Below are positions 1 to 5,404 of a DNA stretch of 5,404 nucleotides, piece after piece (position 1 is the first letter of the stretch; each line of letters begins with the position of its first letter). Made by a program: the position numbers and the translations under genes. The stretch is taken from contig JAUNRO010000213.1 of assembly GCA_030544185.1 (NCBI GenBank), forward strand, positions 229 through 5,632. Direction: 5' to 3'. The DNA comes from Propionibacteriaceae bacterium. GTDB lineage: Bacteria; Actinomycetota; Actinomycetes; Propionibacteriales; Propionibacteriaceae. The notes under the pieces were generated by a model that was not told the origin of the DNA, searched no databases, and was given only the letters and a program-made list of their open reading frames with translations.

Positions 1-1645
1 GGGAATCGGGCAGGTCGGACAGATGCCAGTTGTCCGGTCCGTTGAACCAGGAGAGATCGGTCGAGTCGGGCAGGTCGTCATCGTCGGCGGCCACGAGCGC
101 ATCGAGCCACCGGTCGAGACCGCCGAGCACGATCGCATAGGGCAGGACCTCCGACAGCTCGTGGAGTTCCCTGCCCCGCGGCATCTGGTCGGTGGGTTGG
201 GTGAGGAGTTGGGACCGGAGGACGCCGAGTCCGGCGAGCAGGCGCGCTCCCTTCTCGGTGCGCGCCGGCATCTCCTGGGCGACGAACGCAAGTCCGAGAC
301 CGACGGCGACCAGGGCGAGGCCCGTGAGCCCGAACGTGGTGAACGCCGCCAGGCCGATCGTCGCCAGCACCCCGATGACGAGCAGGACCAGAGCGGCGGA
401 GTTCCAGACGTTGCGCGTGCTGTCCGGGCGGCGTTCGAAGAAGCCCTGGGTCACGACCTCGTCATAGAGGTCGGACTGCACCTGCGGGATCGCATCGGCG
501 ACCGCCTGCCCGACCTTGGACACCAGCAGCGGCCCATCGCCCTCGGGCACGAGGGCATCGAGCAGATCGAGCTCATAGGCCCGGAGCTGGCTCGCATCAC
601 CGTCGCGCCGGTGCAGTGCCCAGTCGGTGGGGGCGAACTCTGACCGGCGCGGCTGCTCCTCGATCAGCAGCTGACCGTGCACGGCGAGATCAAGGATGGT
701 GGCGGTCACGTCAATCGGGTCGACACGCTCGTCGACGACGGTGCCGACCTCCCCGGGCAGGACCTCACGCAGGGGGACGAACTCGACCTCACCGGCGCCA
801 ACGGCCTGGAAGCGGCCCACCTCGATCGGATCGCCGCTCGGGTGGGCGTCGCGGCCGGCGCGGCGGTGGAGCAGATAGAGCACGATGCCGCCGGCCACCA
901 AGGTGGCGAGCGCGGCGATCAGGGGCCAGCCGGTCCCGGTGAACGCGCGCCCCACCGTCCAGCGTTCGTCGATCACCTCGTTGGCGGCGACCAAGCTCGT
1001 CGGGAATGTGATCCGGGCGCCCACGATCTCGCCCGCTCCGCGCGGGCCGTCGGCGAAGCGCGGGCTCAGGGAGTCGTGGGGTGCGCCCTCCGCGAGATCG
1101 CACGCGGACTGCGTCCCGGGGGGCCCTGCCACACACTTGAAGTCGGTGAACTGGCCGGGGATCACGAGCTCACCGCTCACCTCGGCGACCGGCACGGACA
1201 GCCCCTGCAGCACGTCCCAGCGGATCAGGGTCTCCCCACCGGCCGTCACGACAGCCGCACCCCGCACCCGATAGGTCACGGTGACCTCCTGGGCATCGCC
1301 GGGCGCGATGGTGAGCACCACGTGCTCGCCCTGCTCCTCGACCGTGCCGACGTCCTGACCGCCGGCGGTCGCCCGCAGGTCGGTGATCTCGAAGACATAG
1401 TCGCGCTCGCCGATGAGCTCCTCGCGGACCCGGAACCGCTGCACCAGCTCGGCCGGCGGGGCGTCCTCGAATGCGAACGTCGCCGTCACCTCGAGGCTGC
1501 CGTCGGCATCGATCGTGGTCGTCGAGGTCTGGCTCGCGACCTCGTCCACGGCGTGTGCCGGCAGCCCCGGTCCACCCACGAGAAAGCCGACCAGCAACGC
1601 ACTCGCCAACAGCCACCGAGCGGCTCGCACAGAGAACTGCTTCAT
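1..1645 (-). CDS. DUF2207 domain-containing membrane protein (3' end outside window)
   Basis: Envelope protein of the DUF2207 family; its biochemical function is unknown. The first 548 residues are visible and the C-terminus runs off the window. The N-terminus has a signal peptide: basic start MKQFSVRAAR, hydrophobic core at about 11-24, likely cleavage after LPAHA at residue 32. A beta-rich extracytoplasmic domain follows (about 33-235), with a Cys pair (C171, C182) that could form a disulfide. A transmembrane helix at about 238-259 ends in basic residues (LLHRRAGR), so the next domain should be cytoplasmic. It contains the family-typical PIDVTATILDLAVHGQLLIEE (310-330). Two close transmembrane helices lie at about 415-435 and 438-456. 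They are followed by the hallmark LPYAIVLGGLDRW (501-513), a short acidic stretch (DDDD, 521-524) and LSWFNGP. The ATG at 1645 gives the signal peptide directly; an AAGG about 9 nt upstream can serve as ribosome binding site. All six visible Tyr codons are TAT. The family assignment is confident; no catalytic residues are recognised. Confidence 0.9.
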   Translation of the reverse strand, partial: MKQFSVRAARWLLASALLVGFLVGGPGLPAHAVDEVASQTSTTTIDADGSLEVTATFAFEDAPPAELVQRFRVREELIGERDYVFEITDLRATAGGQDVGTVEEQGEHVVLTIAPGDAQEVTVTYRVRGAAVVTAGGETLIRWDVLQGLSVPVAEVSGELVIPGQFTDFKCVAGPPGTQSACDLAEGAPHDSLSPRFADGPRGAGEIVGARITFPTSLVAANEVIDERWTVGRAFTGTGWPLIAALATLVAGGIVLYLLHRRAGRDAHPSGDPIEVGRFQAVGAGEVEFVPLREVLPGEVGTVVDERVDPIDVTATILDLAVHGQLLIEEQPRRSEFAPTDWALHRRDGDASQLRAYELDLLDALVPEGDGPLLVSKVGQAVADAIPQVQSDLYDEVVTQGFFERRPDSTRNVWNSAALVLLVIGVLATIGLAAFTTFGLTGLALVAVGLGLAFVAQEMPARTEKGARLLAGLGVLRSQLLTQPTDQMPRGRELHELSEVLPYAIVLGGLDRWLDALVAADDDDLPDSTDLSWFNGPDNWHLSDLPDS

Positions 1646-1767
1646 GCCACGCGCCCTTCGTCCGCAATGATCCCCGAGGCGCCCGAACGCCGAACACCCC
1701 CAGCCTTCGCAAACTATGACACAGCGCGCGGTCGCCTCGAGAGATCTCCTGTGCCAGACTCCGCCCC
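1646..1767. promoter_or_regulatory. divergent promoter region between the DUF2207 gene and ispF
   Basis: This 122-bp non-coding gap separates two divergent starts, so both transcripts must begin here or inside the genes. The least GC-rich spot, AAACTATGACA at 1711-1721, is the only -10-like sequence. On the minus strand it reads TAGTTT (matching TANNNT), and on the plus strand TATGAC, 41 to 48 nt before the ispF ATG. No convincing -35 hexamer lies at the correct distance on either strand. GAGATCTC at 1741-1748 is a perfect 8-bp palindrome, overlapped by CTCGAG at 1736-1741, between the putative -10 and the ispF start. Operator function is speculation. Confidence 0.35.
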
Positions 1768-2310
1768 ATGTTCCGGACCGGCATCGGCGTTGACGTCCAC
1801 GCCCTCGCAGACGGCCGGCCCATGATGGTGGCCGGCCTCCATTTCCCCGAAGAAGCCCGCGGGCCCGCGGGGCATTCAGATGGCGATGTCGCGTGCCACG
1901 CAGCCTGTGATGCCCTGTTGTCAGCGGCCCGCCTGGGCGATCTGGGCAGCAATTACGGGACCTCCGATCCGCAGTGGTCGGCCGCGCCCGGAGTGGACTT
2001 CCTGCGCGAGACCGCGCGCCGGGTCCGCGCCGCCGGGTTTGAGGTCGGCAACGTCGCCGTGCAGGTGATCGGCAATCGCCCGAGGATCGGCGCCCGCCGC
2101 GCCGAGGCGGAGGCGACGATGACGGCTGCCCTCGGCGCTCCGGTCTCCCTCGGCGCGACCACCACCGACGGGCTCGGGCTCACCGGCCGTGGCGAGGGCA
2201 TCGCCGCGATCGCCACGGCGCTGGTCCACCAGCCCGGCGGCCTCGATCACCACAGCTCCGGACCCACCGGGTCGGCGGCCGGCCATACTCGAGACACCGC
2301 GACCGGTTAA
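1768..2310 (+). CDS. ispF: 2-C-methyl-D-erythritol 2,4-cyclodiphosphate synthase
   Basis: Cytoplasmic MEP-pathway enzyme. It converts 4-diphosphocytidyl-2-C-methyl-D-erythritol 2-phosphate to 2-C-methyl-D-erythritol 2,4-cyclodiphosphate, releasing CMP, towards IPP and DMAPP; family members are homotrimers with a zinc ion in each active site. The 180-residue product begins [11 protein letters not shown], with D9 and H11 as the first two zinc ligands. [10 protein letters not shown] (36-45) supplies H44 as the third. The second signature [18 protein letters not shown] spans 130-147; its D134 replaces the Glu of E. coli, which I recall as usual in actinobacteria. NRPRI at 103-107 fits the substrate loop. 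The enzyme core ends near residue 154, and a Gly/His/Ser/Thr-rich tail of about 26 residues follows, making it longer than E. coli IspF (159). The ATG at 1768 fits the family N-terminus, but no good Shine-Dalgarno sequence precedes it, so a short-leader transcript is possible. It is likely co-transcribed with the peptidase gene 33 bp downstream, and it is separated from ispD, its usual neighbour. Confidence 0.96.
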   Translation: MFRTGIGVDVHALADGRPMMVAGLHFPEEARGPAGHSDGDVACHAACDALLSAARLGDLGSNYGTSDPQWSAAPGVDFLRETARRVRAAGFEVGNVAVQVIGNRPRIGARRAEAEATMTAALGAPVSLGATTTDGLGLTGRGEGIAAIATALVHQPGGLDHHSSGPTGSAAGHTRDTATG

Positions 2311-2330
2311 GGTCACCCCAGCAGCCGGGC

Positions 2331-2337
2331 GGAGGAG
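2331..2337 (+). promoter_or_regulatory. strong ribosome binding site of the metallopeptidase gene
   Basis: GGAGGAG ends 6 nt before the ATG at 2344. It fixes that start and indicates efficient independent translation of the second gene of the ispF transcript. It is the strongest Shine-Dalgarno sequence in the window. Confidence 0.8.
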
Positions 2338-2343
2338 CGCGCG

Positions 2344-3378
2344 ATGAGTCAATTCCCTGGGCAGCAGCACGCCCCGAACCCCGGGGGTCAGCCCGGGCAG
2401 CCCCCCGGCCCGATGGGCGCACCCCGACATCAGCCCACGATGCCGGCGCCCAAGCCGCGCCGGGGCGCGGGACCGGTGATCCTGGCCGCCCTCGGCGTAC
2501 TCGCCCTCGGCATGATCGGGCTCATCATTTATTCCCTGCTGGGCGGTCCGGACTATCAAAACGACGACTATCAGCCGCCCCCGCCCGGCCAGGTCGTCCC
2601 TCTGCCCGACATCCGGGTCGACGAGGTGGATGCGATCCTGTCGGACAATGCGTTGTACGCCCAGCAGTTGCCCGTCCCGATCCGCTGCGAGCTGCGGAAT
2701 CCCGAGATCGATGTGATGACGGCGGAGGATGGCGCGGTCAAGGACCACATCGACGATGTGATGGGCTGCGCGATGCGCGTGTGGGACCAGCCGTTCCGCG
2801 GCACCGAGCGCTTCGAGCTCGTCCGTCCGGCGGTGAACATCTATCACGATACGGTCGTCAGCCCCTGCGGGGGCGGTCAGCGCAGTGGCCCCAATGCGTC
2901 CTATTGCGCCGCCAACCAGGAGGTCTATTTCTCCCGCCAGCTGGCCGCGGCCCATCCCGGCTTCGCGATCATCGATGAGCGCCGCGCCCTCGATGTCGTC
3001 ATGGCGCACGAGTTTGCCCACGGCATGCAGGCGCGCAACGGCGCGTTGCTGGCGGAGGGCTACAAGTCGCGGCGGGCCGACGAGCAGACCGCTCTGGAGA
3101 ACAGCCGGCGCATCGAGCTCCAGGCCGACTGCTATGCGGGCATGTATGTCCAGGCCATCCACGAGTCCATCGACCTCGACGACGCCGAGATGGCCAACAT
3201 GACCCAGGCCATGCGCGCGGTCGGCGACGACGAGATCGCCGGGCGGCCCGGCGACCCCGCAGTCGTGGGCAACCATGGGCACGCCGAGAACCGCGTCTAT
3301 TGGTTCCAGATCGGGCTGACCTCCACCGAGATCGGCCGGTGCAACACGTTCACGGTCGCGCCGGAGCACGTGCGCTGA
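2344..3378 (+). CDS. membrane-anchored neutral zinc metallopeptidase (YpfJ type)
   Basis: Predicted peptidase of the putative neutral zinc metallopeptidase family (Pfam Zn_peptidase, YpfJ-like); its natural substrates are not known. The 344-residue protein starts with a Pro/Gly/Gln-rich cytoplasmic segment (1-38) ending in basic PKPRR. One transmembrane helix follows (about 44-66), so the C-terminal domain should lie outside the membrane (type II topology). The zinc site is HEFAH (222-226): H222 and H226 are ligands and E223 the catalytic base. E258 in ELQADCYAG (258-266), a conserved family motif, is the probable third ligand. The C-terminal HGHAENRVYWFQIGLTSTEIGRC (311-333) also matches the family. 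Six Cys (115, 142, 175, 188, 263, 333) all lie in the exported domain and could form disulfides. Nine of eleven Tyr codons are TAT, unlike ispF, ispD and carD. It follows ispF by 33 bp and converges on ispD. Family and fold are confident; the cellular role is unknown. Confidence 0.93.
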   Translation: MSQFPGQQHAPNPGGQPGQPPGPMGAPRHQPTMPAPKPRRGAGPVILAALGVLALGMIGLIIYSLLGGPDYQNDDYQPPPPGQVVPLPDIRVDEVDAILSDNALYAQQLPVPIRCELRNPEIDVMTAEDGAVKDHIDDVMGCAMRVWDQPFRGTERFELVRPAVNIYHDTVVSPCGGGQRSGPNASYCAANQEVYFSRQLAAAHPGFAIIDERRALDVVMAHEFAHGMQARNGALLAEGYKSRRADEQTALENSRRIELQADCYAGMYVQAIHESIDLDDAEMANMTQAMRAVGDDEIAGRPGDPAVVGNHGHAENRVYWFQIGLTSTEIGRCNTFTVAPEHVR

Positions 3379-3379
3379 G

Positions 3380-3399
3380 GCCTGGCGGGTTGGTCAGGC
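3380..3399. terminator. possible bidirectional hairpin at the convergent gene junction
   Basis: A 7-bp stem with one G-T pair (GCCTGGC at 3380-3386 with GTCAGGC at 3393-3399) and a 6-nt loop lies between the metallopeptidase and ispD stops, partly overlapping the ispD stop codon. There is no T-tract on either side, so it is not a classic intrinsic terminator. Its position between two convergent genes is what suggests a termination role. The stem is short and could be chance in GC-rich DNA. Confidence 0.3.
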
Positions 3400-4101
3400 G
3401 AGCTCGTCCGCGTACGCCGCGAGGAGCGCCTCGGCGACGACGAGGTCGGTGCGCTCGGTGACCTTCATCGCGAGCCGCGACCCCGGCACGAGGTGCACCG
3501 CGTGACCGAGGGCCTCGCAGCAGGCGGCGTCGTCGGTCACCTCGAGACCCGCGCGCGCGACGTGATCGTGCGCGGCGACCAGCGTGGCGTACGCGAAACC
3601 CTGCGGCGTCTGGACCGCGCGCAGCGGTGCCCGGTCGACGACGGCGGAGGACCCGTCCGAGGGGTGCAGCCGCCGGATGCTGTCGACGACGGGGAGGGCG
3701 GGGACGACGGCGGGATGCCCCGCGCGTACGCCCGCGATCACCTCCGCCACCACCGCGGGCGGGACCATCGGCCGGGCGGCGTCGTGGACGAGCACCACCG
3801 CGGCGGACTCGATCGCGGCCAGGCCGAGGCGCACCGAGTGCTGCCGCTCCGATCCGCCGACGACCAGCGTCCAGGGGATGGGCGCACTCGCCAGCGCCGT
3901 CGCGAAGGCGGGCTGCAGGCCATCGGCGACCATGACGACCGCGCGCTCGACGCCGCCGGCGGCGAGGCGGGCGACGGAGTGGGTGACGAGGGGTACGCCG
4001 GCGAGGGGCCGCAGGGCCTTCGGTGTCCCTGCGCCGAGGCGGGAACCAGAACCGGCCGCCGCCACGAGGGCAACGACCGGTTCGTCGGATTGTTGGGTCA
4101 T
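3394..4101 (-). CDS. ispD: 2-C-methyl-D-erythritol 4-phosphate cytidylyltransferase
   Basis: Cytoplasmic MEP-pathway enzyme. It transfers CMP from CTP to 2-C-methyl-D-erythritol 4-phosphate, giving CDP-ME and pyrophosphate. The 235 residues form a single nucleotidyltransferase domain, the usual size (E. coli 236). The glycine-rich CTP loop AAAGSGSRLGAGTPK (14-28) carries the catalytic R21 and K28, equivalent to E. coli R20 and K27. GGSERQHSV (82-90) and LVHDAARP (104-111, Mg-binding region D107) match the family. R157 in DRAPLRAVQTPQGF and K213 in AMKVTERTD align with the E. coli substrate-binding R157 and K213. TDDAA (189-193) is the conserved stretch after the dimerisation arm. The frame is open 103 codons further upstream inside carD, but the family N-terminus fixes the ATG at 4101. 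Only 13 bp separate it from the carD stop and that gap has no Shine-Dalgarno sequence, so translation is probably coupled to carD. There is no adjacent co-directional ispF. Confidence 0.96.
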   Translation of the reverse strand: MTQQSDEPVVALVAAAGSGSRLGAGTPKALRPLAGVPLVTHSVARLAAGGVERAVVMVADGLQPAFATALASAPIPWTLVVGGSERQHSVRLGLAAIESAAVVLVHDAARPMVPPAVVAEVIAGVRAGHPAVVPALPVVDSIRRLHPSDGSSAVVDRAPLRAVQTPQGFAYATLVAAHDHVARAGLEVTDDAACCEALGHAVHLVPGSRLAMKVTERTDLVVAEALLAAYADELA

Positions 4102-4114
4102 CGTGAACGGGCAG

Positions 4115-4600
4115 TCAGGACGCGAGAACCTCATCGAGCATGGTCTCGGCCTTGTCCTCCTCGACCTGCTCGGCGAGGGCCAGCTCGGAGACAAGGATCT
4201 GGCGGGCCTTGGCCAGCATCCGCTTCTCGCCGGCCGACAGGCCGCGGTCCTTCTCGCGCCGCCACAGATCCCGGACGACTTCGGAAACCTTGATGACGTT
4301 TCCCGAGTGGAGCTTCTCCAGGTTCGCCTTGTAGCGGCGGGACCAGTTGGTGGGCTCCTCGGTGTGGGGGGCGCGCAGCACGTCGAAGACCTTCTTGAGG
4401 CCCTCCGCATCCACCACGTCGCGAACTCCGACCAGGTCGAGGTTGCAGGCCGGAACCCTCACCACGAGATCATTCTGGCCGACGATCCTGAGCACCAAGT
4501 AGAGCTTGTCCTCCCCCTTGATCTTGCGGGTCTCGATGTCCTCGATGATGGCCGCCCCATGATTGGGGTAGACCACCGTTTCGCCGACTGTGAAGGTCAT
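4115..4600 (-). CDS. carD: CarD/CdnL family RNA polymerase-binding transcriptional regulator
   Basis: Transcription factor that binds the RNA polymerase beta subunit and the upstream edge of the promoter bubble, stabilising open complexes; in mycobacteria it is essential and acts at rRNA and other housekeeping promoters. The 161 residues match the usual length (162 in M. tuberculosis). The N-terminal RNAP-interaction domain (about 1-55) begins [26 protein letters not shown]25 and R48 correspond to mycobacterial R25 and R47, which contact the beta subunit. The helical DNA-binding domain holds [21 protein letters not shown], whose W86 corresponds to the Trp that wedges into the minor groove (W85 in M. 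tuberculosis). The C-terminal [33 protein letters not shown] is nearly invariant in actinobacteria. It is the first gene of a carD-ispD operon, divergent from the lipoprotein gene. The start is supported by an AAAGGGG sequence 10 nt upstream and a TACAAT promoter element. Confidence 0.98.
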   Translation of the reverse strand: MTFTVGETVVYPNHGAAIIEDIETRKIKGEDKLYLVLRIVGQNDLVVRVPACNLDLVGVRDVVDAEGLKKVFDVLRAPHTEEPTNWSRRYKANLEKLHSGNVIKVSEVVRDLWRREKDRGLSAGEKRMLAKARQILVSELALAEQVEEDKAETMLDEVLAS

Positions 4601-4610
4601 ATTTATGTAA

Positions 4611-4617
4611 CCCCTTT
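4611..4617 (-). promoter_or_regulatory. ribosome binding site of carD
   Basis: On the minus strand AAAGGGG lies 10 nt before the carD ATG, separated by the AT-rich TTACATAAAT. The spacing is slightly long and the core is AGGGG rather than AGGAGG. The same heptamer recurs at 4643-4649 upstream of the -10 box. Confidence 0.6.
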
Positions 4618-4627
4618 CCCGCGGAGT

Positions 4628-4656
4628 ATTGTAGCACGTGGACCCCTTTGTCCCTA
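4628..4656 (-). promoter_or_regulatory. promoter of the carD-ispD operon
   Basis: On the minus strand TACAAT (4633 to 4628) is a near-consensus primary-sigma -10 hexamer in otherwise GC-rich DNA. It predicts a transcript start near 4621 and a leader of about 20 nt that just includes the ribosome binding site. The -35 side is weak: TAGGGA at 17-bp spacing, or GGGACA (four of six consensus positions) at 15-bp spacing. A palindromic CACGTG (4635-4640) lies in the spacer. A promoter with a good -10 and poor -35 fits activator-assisted transcription, but that is inference. Confidence 0.55.
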
Positions 4657-4796
4657 GGTGTTTCCGCTAGCCAGAGGCGAATGACCGGGATATCGAGTTC
4701 TTGACACCAGGCCGGGGGTGTGCCTCGGTGACCGGAGTTCCTGCCCACGCGCAGGTTCGGTTCGTTGCATCGTGGGCGATCGCTGGTTTTTGTCGC

Positions 4797-4802
4797 TAGG
4801 CT
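4797..4802 (+). promoter_or_regulatory. candidate -10 box for the lipoprotein gene
   Basis: TAGGCT fits the actinobacterial TANNNT pattern and would start transcription near 4809, about 31 nt before the GTG start. No recognisable -35 hexamer lies 16 to 18 bp upstream; the nearest resemblance, TTGCAT at 4765-4770, is too far away. Confidence 0.35.
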
Positions 4803-4824
4803 GCACCCTGTTGATTCACGTCCC

Positions 4825-4830
4825 GAGGAG
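4825..4830 (+). promoter_or_regulatory. ribosome binding site selecting the GTG start at 4840
   Basis: GAGGAG ends 9 nt before the GTG at 4840. An ATG at 4832 is only 1 nt away and is in a different frame, so this site supports GTG as the lipoprotein start. Confidence 0.65.
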
Positions 4831-4839
4831 CATGCCCCA

Positions 4840-5404
4840 GTGGTCAAGCGTCGTTCGCCCCGCATTTTTGCCGCCTCTGCACTGGCGGCGCTCGTCGTTG
4901 GTTTGTCGGCGTGTGGTACGCCACAGACTCTCGTCCCCTACACACCTGCGGAGGGCGTCAATGCTGAGACGCTGCGCATCGGTGGCCCCGTTGATCCCAG
5001 TCGCGGCGAGGTTCCGCTCAAGGTGCGCAACCTGCTGATCGTCAGCCAGCCTGGCTCCAACTCGGGTTTCCTCTCCGGGGCGATCGCCGCGCCCGAGAAC
5101 CGCGCGGATCAACTGGTGAACGTCGAGGGTCAGGTCATCGGTGCCGACGGCCGTGAGGGCGAGGCGATCCAGCCCATCAGCGCGAACCTCGAGCTCCCCC
5201 AGAATCAGCTCGTCGTTCTCACCGACGGTGCGCCGCTGCAGGTCCAGGCCCCCGAGCTCACGCCGGGCCTCGTGGCCCAGCTGACGCTGAACTTCCGCGA
5301 CAGCGAGCCGGTCGAGATCCAGGTCCCGATCGTCGACGCGAGCAAGTCCGCCTATGAGGGCCTCCAGCCCGGTGGCGGCGAGGGTGAGCAGGGTGAGCCG
5401 GCCG
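4840..5404 (+). CDS. LpqE-like secreted lipoprotein (3' end outside window)
   Basis: Predicted lipoprotein on the outer face of the cytoplasmic membrane. The 188 visible codons contain no stop. A lipoprotein signal peptide (basic VVKRRSPR, hydrophobic 9-21) ends in the lipobox LSAC, placing the lipidated cysteine at C25 (codon 4912-4914). The mature part starts TPQTLVPYTPAEGVNAE and forms one beta-rich domain: VRNLLIVSQPG (62-72), a middle section rich in short strands, then LTLNFRDSEPVEIQVPIVDA (148-167). This pattern, and the position divergent from carD, match actinobacterial LpqE lipoproteins (M. tuberculosis Rv3584 beside carD Rv3583c). These proteins resemble the copper chaperone PCu(A)C fold, yet the visible mature chain contains no His and no Met, so a classical copper site is absent. 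A Gly/Glu-rich tail starts near 178. The function is unknown. GTG is chosen because it directly precedes the signal peptide and has a good ribosome binding site; the symbol lpqE is left out because homology is inferred from pattern and position. Confidence 0.8.
   Translation, partial: MVKRRSPRIFAASALAALVVGLSACGTPQTLVPYTPAEGVNAETLRIGGPVDPSRGEVPLKVRNLLIVSQPGSNSGFLSGAIAAPENRADQLVNVEGQVIGADGREGEAIQPISANLELPQNQLVVLTDGAPLQVQAPELTPGLVAQLTLNFRDSEPVEIQVPIVDASKSAYEGLQPGGGEGEQGEPA

Noticed and set aside
23..1825. Long plus-strand open frames (23-643 and 677-1825) opposite the DUF2207 gene
   Set aside because: They mirror the real minus-strand gene, lack ribosome binding sites, and encode no recognisable domain. 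The minus strand encodes a coherent signal peptide, three membrane helices and family motifs.
1921..3369. A 482-codon open frame on the minus strand
   Set aside because: It lies wholly antisense to ispF and the metallopeptidase gene, both confidently identified. Its translation is low-complexity Arg/Gly/Asp-rich text with no recognisable motif, typical of GC-rich shadow frames.
4102..4410. Upstream extension of ispD by 103 codons
   Set aside because: The frame is open only because it overlaps carD out of frame. The extra residues have no family match, and the IspD N-terminus fits the ATG at 4101.
4701..4706. A perfect TTGACA on the plus strand as a -35 box
   Set aside because: No TANNNT-like hexamer follows at 16 to 19 bp; that stretch is GC-rich. 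It is also more than 130 bp from the lipoprotein start. A promoter cannot be supported.
4682..4740. Repeated TGACCGG...AGTTC (4682-4700 and 4729-4740), a short inverted repeat ACACC/GGTGT (4704-4721) and CGGTGACCG (4726-4734)
   Set aside because: Short, imperfect and unaligned with any promoter element or gene start; such matches are expected by chance in GC-rich DNA.
4832..4834. ATG just before the lipoprotein gene as an alternative start
   Set aside because: It is in a different frame from the signal peptide and lipobox, and its frame gives no plausible protein. It lies too close to the GAGGAG site to use it well.
1..5404. A possible undescribed defence, toxin or mobile system
   Set aside because: All coding space is filled by recognisable chromosomal housekeeping or envelope families. 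No transposase, integrase, tRNA, CRISPR repeat, toxin-antitoxin pair or composition break was seen.

Overview
This is a GC-rich chromosomal window (close to 70% G+C by eye) from an actinobacterium. The strongest taxonomic evidence is a full-length CarD (CdnL) RNA polymerase-binding regulator, which from recall is nearly identical to actinobacterial CarD over its central and C-terminal parts. A DUF2207 envelope protein, an IspF with the actinobacterial TTTDGLG form of its second motif, and an LpqE-type lipoprotein divergent from carD agree with this. A member of Propionibacteriaceae or a close relative is plausible but not proven.

Layout, left to right. (1) Positions 1-1645, minus strand: the first 548 codons of a DUF2207 membrane protein whose C-terminus lies beyond the window. 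(2) 1646-1767: a 122-bp divergent promoter region. (3) 1768-2310, plus: ispF, the MEP-pathway cyclodiphosphate synthase. (4) 2344-3378, plus: a membrane-anchored neutral zinc metallopeptidase of the YpfJ type, 33 bp after ispF with a strong Shine-Dalgarno sequence. (5) 3379-3393: a 15-bp convergent junction with a small hairpin. (6) 3394-4101, minus: ispD. (7) 4115-4600, minus: carD, 13 bp upstream of ispD in the same operon. (8) 4601-4839: a 239-bp divergent promoter region with a good TACAAT -10 box for carD. (9) 4840 to the window end, plus: an LpqE-like lipoprotein, open at its 3' end.

How the genes work together. IspD and IspF catalyse two steps of the methylerythritol phosphate route to isoprenoids (IspE acts between them). 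CarD stabilises the open promoter complex and is co-oriented with ispD. In Mycobacterium tuberculosis the order is lpqE <-> carD-ispD-ispF, with all three of the latter genes co-directional. Here the lpqE <-> carD-ispD part is kept, but ispF lies on the opposite strand beyond a metallopeptidase gene, facing ispD. This suggests a local inversion or relocation. The DUF2207 protein, the metallopeptidase and the lipoprotein are all envelope proteins.

Every stretch over 300 bp is accounted for by a gene. I see no RNA gene, mobile element, CRISPR array or phage feature, and no evidence of an undescribed defence or biosynthetic system. The points worth a second look are the split ispD/ispF arrangement, the metal-ligand-free LpqE-like lipoprotein, a tyrosine-codon contrast between the envelope genes and the housekeeping genes, and a repeated ACCCCTTT element flanking the carD -10 box.
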